Shown in pieces: positions 36,700-49,832 of a stretch of 64,000 bases of DNA. Positions within the stretch are counted from its first letter, which is position 1. Every line of letters begins with the position of its first letter. This DNA comes from Cucumis sativus. Lineage: Eukaryota > Streptophyta > Magnoliopsida > Cucurbitales > Cucurbitaceae. A program made the position numbers and the translations under genes. Under the pieces are notes generated by a model, which had not been told where the DNA came from, ran no database searches, and worked only from the letters and a program-made list of their open reading frames with translations. The DNA is taken from contig NC_026659.2 in assembly GCF_000004075.3 (NCBI RefSeq), positions 4,278,001 through 4,342,000 of the forward strand, read 5' to 3'.

Positions 36700-39600
36700 A
36701 TGTCCGTTTCTCCGTGGCTATCTCCCAAACAAAACCTGATTCGATTCACTACACCAACTGCCTCACCTCGATATAACCTTCCATTGATCCGTTCGAATTT
36801 CGCAAACGCTCTCGCCGGAGGATCGGCGGACATGGCAGTTAACTCCGTTCGAGTCGCCGTCGCTCAAATGACCTCCGTTAACAATCTTTCTTCCAACTTC
36901 GCTACCTGTTCTCGACTCGTCAAAGTATGTTAACTCATACCATTCTTCATTGTTCTTGTCGTAGTTATCGCTTTCATCACTGCATTTGTCGTTATCTACA
37001 AAGTTTTGAACAGATTTCATAATTGATCGGGGTATTATGAATCAAGGTCGTTAACAGCCTAATTTCTGTTTGAAATTCTTGTTTGAAGCTATGCATGAGT
37101 AAATTGTGAGTCCTTATGTATAAAGAGTACAAGACATCTGGTCTCGAGTTCAGCTCATCGCGTTATTACTTTGAGATGATGTTTTGTTGCTTTCTGCTGA
37201 CCCGAGGTTTTTTCTTCTTTCCTTCGTAATCTGGATAGATTCATAATTTCCGCCGTTTCCCCGCTCACTCTGTGTCTACAAAGTTTAAAACAACTTTCAC
37301 AATTGATCGAAACTTTGTCAATCAAAGAAGCGAACAGCCTAATTTCTGTTTGAAATGCTTGGTTTAAGTTATCTATGGGAGTAAACTATCAGTCCTGTTG
37401 TAGAAAGAAGAATGTAAGTAGTACAAAATATTGAGTCGCGAAGTTGGCTTGTGGAGGAGATACTACTCTGAGTTGATATTGGCTGTTTTCCACTGATCGG
37501 ACGTTTCTTCTTATTCTTCCTCTTGTCATTTTGGCCAGTTTCTTATTCTTATCGATATGAATATATGACCTCTCGATTAGAAAACGGTGGATTAGATGCT
37601 TTATCGTATTCCCTGCTTTGAAGTGAATTTTCTTTTAGCTAATCAAGGTAACATGATTATCAACATATTCATAGGAAGCAGTTTCAGCTGGAGCAAAACT
37701 GATATGCTTCCCAGAAGATTTTTCTTTTATGCCTGCCAGTGAAGGGGAAAGTCAAAAGATTGCAGAGCCTTTGGACGGACCAATTATGAACCAATACTGC
37801 TCTTTGGCAAGGTTGTTCTTAAATCTTCGGCTGTTGCATTTCTGTTGAAGACACAAAAATGACTCTGTTGCTTAAATTTTAATCTCCATCATCACAGTAA
37901 TTTGAGTGTGTCTTTTTGAGTGAGTTTCTTCTCTATAAAATATATTGTGAACATACAAAATTGATAACTTAAATTGGTTTCAGTTCGTTTGTATGGGCAT
38001 AATCTACTGTAGCAAATAGAGATTTCATGAACATCTTTAAATAATCTTCTAATGCCTGTTTACCCTGAGTTAATTTGCAGAGAATCCAGGATATGGCTAT
38101 CGCTTGGAGGCTTTCAAGAGAAGGGACCAGATGATCAACATTTCTACAACACACATGTCATAGTTGATGACACTGGAACCATCACGAGCAGTTATAGGAA
38201 AATACACTTGTAATACACTTGCTTTTATTTTATATTAACATGTGTGTTTGTGAGAGAGAGATAGAGATCGCATACTTTTGGGCACTTGATTGAATTTTAC
38301 TGTTGTAATAGTGAAAGTTACTTCATTTGTGTGGGAAGCTAATGTGACTGGTGAATACATTTCCTGCACTATTTTTGGATGCTTTGTCTTTATGCTGTGC
38401 TGTTATTTTATGTAAAGGTTTGATGTTGACGTTCCTGGTGGAAGAGTATATAAAGAAAGCAGCTATACAAAGGCAGGTAACTTCCGTAACATCTTATGAA
38501 TGCAGAAATATGCATAATGATTTTCTGCCCCTTTTCCTTTCTTCATTATGTTAAGAGACTACCACTAAGAGTAGCTATAATGTCAAGGTGTTTTGTAGGA
38601 AGGTTATGTGGCATGAATCAATTATATTGAATGATTTGAGAAATTTTTCTGCATCTTAATATGTTGTTTAAATTTTAGGAGAACACATTGTAGCAGTTGA
38701 CAGCCCTATTGGACGACTTGGTCCGACTGTATGCTATGATTTGAGATTTCCAGAGCTCTACCTACAGTTGAGATTTCAACACAACGCACAGGTGTGAAAG
38801 AATCATGTGTGTATCGATATACTATTTTCATGGCTGTTAACATTTGAGTTTGGATGAAAACCGGCAGGTTTTATTGGTTCCTTCAGCTTTTACAAAAGAA
38901 ACTGGGGAGGCACATTGGGAAATTCTTCTTCGTTCTCGTGCAATTGAGAATCAATGCTATGTAAGAATTTCTTTCAACAGACTGGCATACAAGCTTCTCT
39001 TTTTGTTTAAAGGATGTCAGGGAAGTGATTTTGAAAGGTTGTTATTATGTTTTTCTTGCTAACTTCTATGGTGAAAAAATAAACATATACGCATTGTCAG
39101 GTCATAGCTGCCGCTCAAGCTGGAAAAGCTAATGAGAAAAGAGAGAGTTATGGTGACTCCTTAATCATTGATCCATGGGGAAAAATAGTTGGTCGCTTAT
39201 CTGGTCAGAACTGTTCCTTTCTTCATCTAGATTCATTTTTCATGCCTTTTATGGATTTCCAGAAAGCTATCTCGTGGATATGAATAGTCCTACTAAGTTC
39301 TAACTATGAATCTCATCTTCCATCATCTGCGCATGAAATGGTCCCAAACGTTCTAAGATTGAATTTTTATTATGTTAACATTTCATCGTGGTCCGACGCC
39401 ATGGATGCCTCATGATGGCAAATTATTTTTATGAATAATAGTGTACCAGTTCTGCACTGCTTACAGTAGCTCTAAACATTTTACCATGCTTACAGCTCTA
39501 GGTTCTGCATAGTTTTTTCACCTTTCCTAACTATTAGCGAAGGTTAGTCCAGTTAATTTTATTACAAAACTCTGAACAACCAATAGAAGTGAGGTAACTG

Positions 39601-41012
39601 TATGAAATCTATGTTGAAGTTTTGGTTTCCATCTGATCATTGCTTCAATGCTCCAATGTACTCCATTGGAGAGAGTAATCAACATTTCTTGAGCAGATAT
39701 TTCATAGATAGAGCTTGTGCACATAATATTTTTAGTTCCAATAAGGTGTTCCGTGCATGAATGGAAAGAGAGGGAGAAGGCTTAGCAAGAGAGTATGGCA
39801 TTGATTATGGAGCAAAGGAAGGGAAAAAGTTCGGTGAGGGGCTGTAAGTAGAAACTATCGATGAGGGGATCACTGATGCTCAATCTGTTAAATGCCTGCC
39901 ACAGGCTTCTGACTATGTGTCACAGGGTGAAAGCGTGGTAATGCGTATATTTCTTTTTTCTGTGCGGCATCAAGAAATACCTTGACCAGCCTTCTGTTTT
40001 GGGCTCACGTGTTCAACAGCAGGATTTAAATCACAAATTTGGGAATTATGTTATGTACACTGAAAGTATTTGCTAGTTTTGCACTGTTACAATGAGATCC
40101 TATTTTATATGCTCAGAAACATCCGAAAAGACATTGATTGGGTCGGTATCAAACTTTCATTAAGATGCATTATATGTTTTAGAGTACAATATTTTCCACA
40201 TAGGAACGTGTAAAGAACGATAAGCTGCATGTAGTTTGCTGTGCCAATATTTCCCCCTCATATTTCATTTATTTCAGATCGATTGGCAACTGGAATTGCT
40301 GTAGCAGACATTGATTTTGATTTGATCGAGGCAGTGAGAACAAGGCTTCCAATTGCCCAGGTAAGTTCAATTGTGTTTTATATGCATAAAACTAGAGAAA
40401 TATGACTGCTATGTTCCAGTTCGAGTGTCCTTTATTTTAATTTGAATATGTGTTTCACCTTTCTGCTTTTCTTAAAAACCCTCTTGCCACAGAAACTTCC
40501 TCACCCATTAATAAGCCCATGCACAAGTGAAAAAAACAATCGGTTAAAATATCATATTGGTCCCAATATCCAATTTTAATCATTGTACTTCTATATCATC
40601 ATTCCTGTTAAAACTTGTGAAAATATATTCATCTAGTGTCTTCCGTTGCATGAGAACTATTATGCTCGTTTAACCAATTTTTTTAAAAGTTAAATTTGAG
40701 ATTTGGTTAAAGTACTAAACTAAATTTGATATATATTGAAATGACAAAGACTAAGATTCGACACTTGAAAGAATTTAGATTAAAATGTAATGGAACTTAA
40801 AAGTATATGGTCGAAGTAGGCTAGAAAAGTTCATTTGATTATAGTGAAGGGAGGTTCTTGGGAAGTGATTTTACTCCACTAAAAACAGTTTTTTTTCTTC
40901 TAAACTTTGTTTCTTTTTCTTTAAGAACTCGCTTTGATTTTATATTCTATAATTCTTCTTTATATTTCAGCAACGGAAGCCCTTTGATTTTTGGAAACCA
41001 GCGTCAACCTGA
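36700..41012 (+). CDS. Nitrilase-superfamily amidase, deaminated glutathione amidase (Nit1) type
   Basis: Nine exons (36700-36924, 37675-37811, 38081-38209, 38418-38476, 38679-38791, 38868-38960, 39101-39203, 40278-40360, 40971-41012) encode 327 residues. The nitrilase catalytic triad is complete: Glu89 in CFPEDFSF, Lys161 in SYRKIHLFD and Cys202 in GPTVCYDLRFPE. These contexts and the YNTHVIVDDTG and FDVDVPGGRVYKES stretches fit the Nit1 branch, which hydrolyses deaminated glutathione made by transaminase side reactions (metabolite repair). Omega-amidase and N-carbamoylputrescine amidase are less likely. The first 45 residues before MAVNSVRVAVAQM could be a transit peptide, and Met45 would give a cytosolic form. 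The likely Arabidopsis relative is At4g08790. The gene is convergent with the coiled-coil gene. Confidence 0.93.
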
Positions 41013-42239
41013 CGCCTTGCTCATTCAGGTGCATTCACATTTCACTTTTTGTTGAGAAGAGATATCTGGAGGGCCCTTATCCAGGGCGGGCTCCTCCGTC
41101 TTCCTTTGAGCCAGGTTCGAGGTTACTTGGCTGCTGCTGGGCACTTTTCTTGAGAGGATATTCTTGATTCAACGTTGCTTGCTTTATTCCTATTCCACTA
41201 GAGCTCTTATTTCTTGAAAGTTTTAATCTAAAATTACATGATAGAGCTGGAATAGGAAGTTATTAGTTTATTTATCTGATCTTTTTAGGAGTAGAGATAG
41301 AGGTCAAGGGTTAGTGTCAATTAGTTCTTGGGTTTACACCATAATACAAGAGCTTAAGTCTTTAATTAATGAAAGTTAAAAGTTTAATGTTATAACATTG
41401 AACTATTCTGCATGGATACAACTTTATTTTAAAATGCTACATAAAACATACTCATTAAAGACAATACTTTTTAGTAGTTGCAAATGAGTAAAATTTCAAA
41501 TCATTTAAAATTGATTTTTTTTACAATAATTAGTTTAGGTGATTAACGGAGAATCGCTTCAAGTTCTTGCACTCATTTTATTTATTGAGAATTGGCTTAT
41601 TTAACAATAATCATTTTCTCTTTGTGGTAATTTTGTAATTCTAAATTCACATTTGAAACTAAACATAATAACAATTCACTAATAGTATGAAAATTATTTG
41701 TATCTATTTGCTTTTCAATCATTCCTCCAACTATCACCCTTAATTGATCAAATACAAAGTATTTTGAAAATTCTGTAGACATTTTTACTTGCGGAGAAAC
41801 CACCCTAATAATATAAGTACCCTCCTTTAAAAAAACTTGTCCTAAAAATAAATAAATAAATTGAAATCTGTGGAATAATTTCATGCCAAATATCTACCTT
41901 TTGCCCATAAAGAGGACCCAAATTTGCCTTAACTTCGTACAACATCAACAAAACTAAAGAAAAAATATAAGAAGAAGATGATGACGATGATGATGGTATA
42001 ACTATAAGCTAACTAAGATACAGCAACAAAATCTGAGGTCAAGTTTTTTAAACAAAACAAAAAAAAAAAAACAATTAATGTGCATTTATAGTTTTATTAT
42101 TTTCAAAATCTTCAACTTCGTCGAAGATCCCAAAATCAAGAGTAAGAAAAGAGAGAAAGGGAAACAAATCAAAGGTAAATGTGCAATTTACCTGGCAGCA
42201 GTCCTCAGCAAAATCATCCAGCTGTAACTTCTTTTTTTT
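41013..42239. other. Spacer between convergent amidase and coiled-coil genes
   Basis: About 1.2 kb containing the two 3' UTRs. A minus-strand open frame at 41597-41884 is described separately. Nothing else is recognised. Confidence 0.6.
41597..41884 (-). pseudogene. Unrecognised open frame, possible gene fragment
   Basis: A 90-odd codon frame reads like coding sequence (GQVFLKEGTYIIRVVSPQV, then a segment ending FDQLRVIVGGMIEKQ), and another protein-like stretch (LYEVKANLGPLYGQKVDIW) lies just upstream. The first ATG of the frame is at 41884. I could not connect the two parts through a frame-consistent GT-AG intron. I do not recognise a domain. It may be a decayed exon of a lost or transposed gene, or chance. 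Confidence 0.25.
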
Positions 42240-45200
42240 TTACTGCAGTTGAAAATCCCATGAAGAATTGGGAGAAGCAAGAAGGTTAATAGATTGACTC
42301 CCAATTGTATCTTTTAAAATTGTTATCTGACCTTCCTTCAGCAAATTATCCTCTTCCAACGTCTCTATGTTTGATTTCAACACATCAACTTCTGAGTTCA
42401 ATAGCATATTCTTTTCCCTGTATTTGTTTACTTCCTCCAACATCATGTCTCTCTCCTTTGAAATTTTCTCTAATACCTCCTTCACACTTTCTAATTCCCT
42501 TGTAGACTCTTCCACCCCCTTCTGTAACTTGCTTATCTCCTCGTTTTTCATCCGTAACTATAACATAACAAAACCGAAGTTTTAAATTTTATGCAAAGAT
42601 AAGCTTTCTAAGAAGCATGGATACGTATACGTACGAAACATGAATACGTTGATACGTCACTTAAAATAGCGTGGATACGACAAGAGTGTGTTTATTTGTT
42701 GAAATGTATATATCATTTTCATAGTACTGAGACAATTTCAAGGCAATAAGTTTGAAAATCTGATGTATCTAACTCCCAACTCTACTATTTTTCATTTATT
42801 CAGGTATGCTTGACAAATGTTTAATAAATGTTGGGGCCATATTTACTCTATACAACTAGTGTTTGATATGTGTTTTTAGTGTTACAAGTGTCGTATAGGT
42901 ATCTAACATATGTCCTACTAAGTTTCGGCTGTCTAAGTGTGGACATGTTGTGTTGTAGAATATATTTATATGTCACATCACGTAACTAGAAAGGGGAAAT
43001 TGATGTTGCAGATATAAAAAACTAGCCTAAAATCAAGTAGAAAACTGCAAGAAATTGTAATGTAACATAAAGCTGAGTACGTTGACCACAAATTGATGAC
43101 GGATGCACAAGATAGAAGCAGAGAAATATGTAGAAAAAGACTTGTTCATATAATTTCCAAATTTTAAATGGTCAAAATTAGTTGTTAAGAAATATATAGA
43201 AAAAGCAGGCTAGAGCATTCTTCAAATTTCATATAGTATTACTCATGCATAATAATGAGGAAACCATCATATCATATTCAACAAAATTTATCTTCAAGAT
43301 CAAGTTGACATTAAGAAACTACCTGAAGTTCAAGATCTTTCATCTTATGGGTAAGGCAGGAAAGGCCATCCATTCCATTCTGAACTTCACATTTTAGTAT
43401 GTCATTCCCTCTTACTGCTGTCACCAGTTCAGTTTGCAACTGCTCCACTTCCAATTCCTTAGAGTATAGTTTCTCTCTCAACAGACTTGAAAATAAAGTT
43501 TCTGCTTTTAGTTCAGATCTTAAACCATCCTACAAAATAATATAAATAAAACTAATAATGTAGCAGCCATAGTGAAAAAAAACAAAGTTGTGAAATCAGA
43601 ATAAGCCACGTGAATTAACCATTTAGACTTTTTTTTTCCCCAAATGAAAACAACTTTAAATCAACTCTATGATTTAATTTAAGATTCAGAAATTACTCAC
43701 CTCTAGATATTGACAATTGAGTTGTAGTGCATTGTCTACATCTGAAGTCTGAGAAGTGGGGTTAGACTTCGCTTGCAACAACATAGATATTTTCTGTAAA
43801 CTCATTGTTAGGCTCTCAATTCCATGCTTGAGGCTCCGAATTTTCATTTCAGACTCAAGAAAAAACTGTCCATCTAACCCGTTCTTGATATGCTCCATTC
43901 TATGCTCAGTTGGATGAAACTGACCAATTTTCTCTTTAATGAATTCAAGTAACTTGGAACAAAATTGAGTACTCTCATTTAGTAATACCAGACCTTGATT
44001 TTGAAGATGGTAAACACGAGCTGACATTTCATTATCCAACTTGAAGGTTATAGCACCACTTTCATTCCCATTGTCTTTTAAGCGAGTCAATATTTTTATA
44101 TTCTCATGTCGAAGAGAATCAACTTCAACTCTACAAGATTCTAACTCCTTTCTCAACGCCAGTTCCACTCCTGTTAGTCTCATCTGTTCCATCTTCAATC
44201 TTTCACATTGCTTATCAAATTTCTCCACTGGCTGAATGTTACTAAATTGTTCACTTAATCTTTCCCGCAAACCATCAATGGTCTTCTCTTGTTCGTTGCA
44301 GGTTCTTGATAACCTTGTGATTGATTTATGTAAGTCTTTGCACTCCTTCTCTTTCTCCTCATAATTCTTTCTGATGCAATCCATACCTTCTATTGCTCCC
44401 CTGTAATCTTCTTCTAATTTAGAAAGGTTTAGCTGTAAATATTTATTTTCTTCGTTCTTTTCATCAATTTTAGCCGTTAGGTCCATGATATTTTGCTCAA
44501 GATTAGTCGTTATTGTTCTGTTCTCTGTTTCCATCTTGTTTAAAGAAGAAACCTCTCTTTGTAGTGAGACATTCTGTTCAGCTAGTTCTCTAACTCGCCC
44601 CCTTAACCCCTCCTCCTCTAATTGGTACTTCTCAAGCTTGAACGACCAGTCATTTGACCTTCTGTCTAGTTCCTTCTCTAGTCCTACCTGCAGCTCAATT
44701 TTCTCCTTCTCTAGTTTCTGTGTTCTTGACTCCAATTCTGCATTTGCCTGTCTGAGCTCCTCTCTGGCACACGTTCTATCAGCAATCCGAGACTGTAAAA
44801 GATTTGAAATTTCAAGTGCCAATGTGAACCTCTCCCCAGTGAGAATTCTAATTATCTGGATCAGATCTGACACATCGAATTTCCTATATTGATTGAAACG
44901 TTCTTGTTCAAGTTCTTCAGACAGAAACATGACCCTCTCCTCTGCTTCCTTGGCCCTCTTTTGTAATTCTCCATCAAAGTCCTCATTAGTTTCACCAGGC
45001 TTATAGGTCTCGTACATGTGTCCACTAACTGTTTTCCAAGGCGCATCTGTAGGAAAACATGGTTGGTTTCCTAAATCTGAATTAGGATCAAAGCATTCAT
45101 TAGATGATCGAGTATGAATATCTGTAACTGTGATGGGTACATTTTCACCAAGCTCTCTTGAGGTCGCTTTAGGCACAACATGATGTTGTGAGAGTTTGTC

Positions 45201-46087
45201 AACAACAGTTTTCGCAATACTTCGAGGTGAGTCATTACCAAATCCATATTCTCCCACTTCTTCAGATAATAAACGAGAAATAGAACCTTTAGCTTCTCTG
45301 GATGAATAGGATCTTGGTTTATCTTTAATACTAGCCGTTGTTGAAGTGTATGGCAGACACTGAGCTCGTGGAGGACGCCACCCATTACTTCTCTGAGAAC
45401 ACTTACTCATAGAACCATTTATCTCCTGGTGTTGTTCACCATCAATGTAGCGGTCTAAGACTCTATTTGAAACAGAACTGACGCTAGTGGAAGAATTTCC
45501 TGATGAATCATAGCAAGTTCTGGAGCTTGGCCTAATAGAACCCGAAGCATAGTAATCATTTGGCATTTCCATCTGCTTTGCGTTGAATTGCATTTCTCGA
45601 GATGGACTTTGGCAACTGGCAAATACCACGAGATCACAAGTTAATCTAAAGAATATTATGGTACCGCCAAATAAAAAAATATAATATGCGCCATATAATT
45701 CAGTACGCATTTTTCATCATAATAGATGATCTCTGATCAACATCCTTACCGAGATGACGGTTCATGTTGCCGTTTAAAGCCACTACTAGAATTGCCAGGA
45801 GATCTACTTGGATCACTCGAACCATAAAAGTCTATTTGACCTTGATCTCTAAATGCAGCAGAAGATAATGATCGGGTCCTTCTAAGTTTAGGACCCGTGC
45901 CGAACCTTTCACTGTCGTCTATATGCTTCCCGGACCTGGTACTTTGGGGACTACTTCCAGCCTTAGAACTACTTGTCCTACTCTCTAATGGATTCTCCCA
46001 GTGAGTTTCGCTTTCATTTGTTGATGGAATAGCTGAATTGTTTTTCCCATGGCCAGTGCCAAACGATCTAAGAAATAGCTTCTTCAT
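42240..46087 (-). CDS. Long coiled-coil protein, plant 'CAP-Gly domain linker' family
   Basis: Four exons (45750-46087, 43701-45615, 43323-43529, 42240-42557) encode 925 residues. The start is the ATG at 46087 (MKKLFLRSFGTG); the frame is open further upstream but has no ATG there. Residues 1-200 are Ser/Arg-rich and probably disordered (SRTSSSKAGSS, LRRTRSLSSA). From about residue 220 to the end the sequence is almost continuous Glu/Lys/Leu heptad coiled coil, with a short ordered block (FDVSDLIQIIRILTGERFTLALEI) near its beginning. Despite the family name there is no CAP-Gly domain. The Arabidopsis relatives are At3g55060/At2g39300, with no firm function known to me. A 5' UTR intron is likely (46177-46806), with donor AACG|GTACGT and acceptor TTTTTTTAG. 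Two uORFs precede the start. Confidence 0.93.
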
Positions 46088-46106
46088 CTTCGGTTCTGAC
46101 TGTTGA

Positions 46107-46154
46107 TTATTGAATTTTCTGTCCTTCAATCCCAATATTCTCTCTCCATACCAT
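46107..46154 (-). promoter_or_regulatory. Two overlapping uORFs upstream of the coiled-coil gene
   Basis: Downstream of the likely 5' UTR splice acceptor (46176) the minus strand has ATG at 46154, opening a 15-codon frame that stops at 46107. A second ATG at 46149 opens a 7-codon frame in another phase that stops at 46126. Both end before the main ATG at 46087, so a scanning ribosome meets them first. Confidence 0.55.
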
Positions 46155-46807
46155 TTCTAATACAATCACTATAGACCTAAAAAAAGAGTTTCGTTAATTG
46201 AGAGACACGGAGAAAAATGACAGAGATACAATATTCTACCAGAAGAGATTTTCGACATGTAGAAGAATGACAGACACTGATTCAATGTCGGTCTTAAAAT
46301 GACTATTGACTGAGAAATTATCCAAATAAAAGAGTTTTACGTCTCCGATTGCAAACCGCGCAATTTTTCAGAAAACAATTCAAAAGGACCATTTCATAGA
46401 ATCCAGATTTTCATCCGCAATCCTCTATTTGATTACGATAATACAATAGAGGAAGTAAAGGAACGACATCTAAGGCTAGAAATAAAAAGAACTCAACGAT
46501 AACAAAATCAAACCCGATCATCAAAGTATTCAGCTCTGGTTGAGTCAATTTCCTCTGTCGCGGCTACAATATCTTACATCAACGGAGAAACTCCAAAAAA
46601 CAGAAAACCGAAATATAAACATTCTCACGTCACTCGCTCTTCGAAATGATAAACAGCATCAACAACAATAACAACGACAACATAATTCTCCTCAACTTCA
46701 TTAGACGATATCGATTCAGAAAAGAACAAGAAAATCAACTAAAATCTACAAAAATAATTTCACACTGATTACAGAAATCAAAAGAGTAATAAATTCGTCA
46801 ACGTACC

Positions 46808-49800
46808 GTTAGTCTCCAGATTCTTTCTCTTCAAATTCAAAATTCAAATAACCAAAGACAACTCAGGATTCCGAAATTTTAGGAAACTTGAAATCAAGCA
46901 TTGAATGCTTGGAGAGTTGGCGGTACTGCATGGCCGGCGGCTATAGCAGTTACAATCTGGCGGGGATTAACAATGATTGAACGATGGAAGACTAAATTAC
47001 AAACGAAATTGAATGAGCGAGGACATCGCATTCAATCCAAACTTCCATTCTCAAGATTTCTTCTCTTCTTCTGAGTGTTTGAATTATGGAAAGGGTAGTT
47101 TTTGTCCGAAAAATATATATTTAAATTTTTTTGGTGCCGCTAACTGTGAGGAAGAGGAGCGGGATTCGCTGGGTAGTAATTGAGTGGGGGCGAGTACATG
47201 TACACCTTAGTTTTTTCCCAGGCCAAAAATTAATAATAGATAGTTGATATTTAAATTTTATTTTCGTTTCTAAATTATATATCTAGGTCTTTCAACTTTT
47301 TTAAGAAAATGCAAATTTTAATCTTTATCGTTGAGATTCCATTAACTCTCTTGTAACAATGAAAATTGGATAGTAAATTGATGTTTTAACGGATAATTTA
47401 AAAAGGTAATTGTCTTTAATATTTTAATCGTCATCATTTTGGTGTATTGTTATTCTCGAACGAGCACGAACAGTTATAGAAAAATAAATATGGATATGGC
47501 TCCAAATTCTTTCTTTCATCCTTGTTTTTTTGTGGAGGTTGTGAGTTACCGGTGGAATGTTTTTTATTTTTTAGTTTATTTTACTTTTTTATTAATGTTA
47601 ACGTAAATATGTCAGTTTTAGTTTATTTATTTTTTTTCTACTCAATATCGTTCTTCATTTTGTTCAAGATTAAAATTGGAAAAAAAAAAGTAAAAGGTGG
47701 GGGAATGTGAAAATTTTTAGAGAAGAAGAAAAAATAAGAATAACTTTTAATTTGAATTTATTTGATTCATAATTATGTTTACATAAAATATTTAAACAGT
47801 AAATTAGGATGGTTTTTTTTTCTTTTTGTTATTTATCAATTTAATTAATAAGATGAATAATCTACACTCATCAAAATATAAAAGAAGTTAACCAAACTAA
47901 GTTTTTTTTAAAGACCATAATAGATTTTTTAAATGTTTAAATACCAAAATAGAACAAGATACACACTTTAGGAACCAAGATAAAATTTGAACATAAATTA
48001 TGTTATAAAATATAATTTTCTTTTATATACTAACTCTCTCCTCGTTATTTGACACATCATTCTTAATAACAATTTAGATGTTTAACGAATGAAAGTGTTA
48101 TAGAAAAAACTTCGCTATAAATTTTCTCAAAATCTAACTCACATAATTAACTTAACTTTTAACGAAATGGATTAAATTCAGAATTAACTTAACTTTTAAC
48201 GAAATGGATTAAATTCAGGTAATAAATACATTGTACTAAGATTGGAAAATTGAAAACCCATGTAATAAAATTGAACAAATTTAAAGTATATGACCAAAAT
48301 TATATATTAAAAACTCTAATAATAATAGATTCATTTTTGTTGGTCCTTGCATTTTGTGTGAACCTGCTCGGATGAGCGTGAGCCTCACCATTTGAGGAAC
48401 AAGATATGTTAAACATGTCGAACAACCCATTGGACAATGAAAAAAATTGTCTAATATGAGCCTAAAACCTTGACGATCTAAATGTCATGAGTTGGGATTT
48501 TCTACAAACACAACACCGTGAATTCAAAATAAGAGGGTTCATTATCATTCATAAAACTCATAGCTACCACCTAGAGTATCTAGATATGATATTCTAGGGA
48601 CACAGGACATGTGCCAAGCATAACATCGATATCCAAACCTATCAATAATTTAGACATCAAAGACGTTGTGTCAAGTACAACATCATTATTCAGATTTTTC
48701 TTGTTTTGTAGGCTATAGCTTCTTCAAATTACAATTTTTCTATTGGAAAAGTCATTTGTATTTTTCTCCATATGAATATTGGCATAAATCATTGGAAGGA
48801 CGAGACATCAAATAATTTGTATTTAAATACGATATCCGGTGTCCTATCTACCAAGTTAGACTTGTAACATGCTATATACTACTTATGTTGCACACCACAG
48901 TAAACTTGTGAAGCATGATCGCTTACATTTCAATTTTTTTTTTTTTTGAGAAGTTACTACTTTATTTGATTTTATAGAAAAAAATCCTAATAATATAATA
49001 ATATATATTAATTTTGTTCCTAAATTACCTCGTCCTAAAATAATGTGTTGATTTATTTTTGTTTGGATCTACTCAATTCTTTTATTTTAACCTATAGACA
49101 AGTAGGGTTGATCAACGGTTGGAGACGGTTTTCTGGCCAAACCAACTCCACCGACCACAATTTAGTTGTTACAAAAATTACTTAAATAAAAACATAAATA
49201 TTAAACCGTAGATATACTACCAAAATGAAATCACAAATACAATTAAGAGGTCGTCTCGATTGAGGGAATAGGGATGAGAATAACATTGTTATGGATAGTT
49301 TTCTATACTACTGTTTACCCTCTTAAGATCGTTTAGTTTTTCTACCTTAAAAAACCTTAACATTTTAAAGTTATATATTTTTTTATTAAAAAGAAAAAAA
49401 GAAAAAGAATTATAAATCGGTTTTCTATACCAATCGACTTGAAAATCGATCGAACCAACTTTAGTTTTTAAAAACCAATTCTTATAGTGTCGGTCATTTC
49501 TCTAACTCCTCGGCTTTGATTCGATCTTTTGATTTTTCGACCCACCATGCCTTCCCTAGACATGAAAATTCTTTAAAAAAATTTTATTTTATACTCATGA
49601 ATCCTATTTTGTCATTTTTTCATTCTTTTTTTGGAACTACATGATCCTATTTTAATATTAATAAATTTTATTTTGAATGATTATCCTAAAAATCGATGAC
49701 TTAATCGATGATGAAGAACGCCATCGGAATCTGATTTTCCATCGTTATTCAGATTCTTATACCTTCATTTCCAAACTACCTTTCCTCCAATACAATCCAA

Positions 49801-49832
49801 AGTTTTCTCTCCAAATCCACGTCTCTTTGTCT
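46808..49832. other. Intergenic region between divergent coiled-coil and LisH/RING genes
   Basis: The left end is the 5' UTR/promoter of the coiled-coil gene and the right end that of the LisH/RING gene. Between them is AT-rich spacer with a perfect 37-bp tandem duplication (48145-48218) and no supportable gene. The stretch 48340-48940 is less AT-rich and may be an old mobile-element remnant, but I found no termini or coding motif. Confidence 0.6.
48145..48218. repeat. Perfect 37-bp tandem duplication
   Basis: The 37-bp unit beginning AATTAACTTAACTTTTAACG and ending GGATTAAATTCAG occurs twice head-to-tail (48145-48181, 48182-48218) without mismatch, so the event is recent. Confidence 0.9.

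Noticed and set aside
42305..42585. Plus-strand frames rich in Ser/Leu
   Set aside because: Antisense of the last coiled-coil exon.
44485..44892. Plus-strand open frame of 135 codons
   Set aside because: It lies antisense to the large coiled-coil exon; the Ser-rich translation is the mirror of Glu/Lys codons.
49677..49832. Upstream in-frame start for the LisH/RING protein adding 52 residues
   Set aside because: The extra segment resembles untranslated sequence, and MEVDSIPNG is a more likely start; kept only as an alternative.
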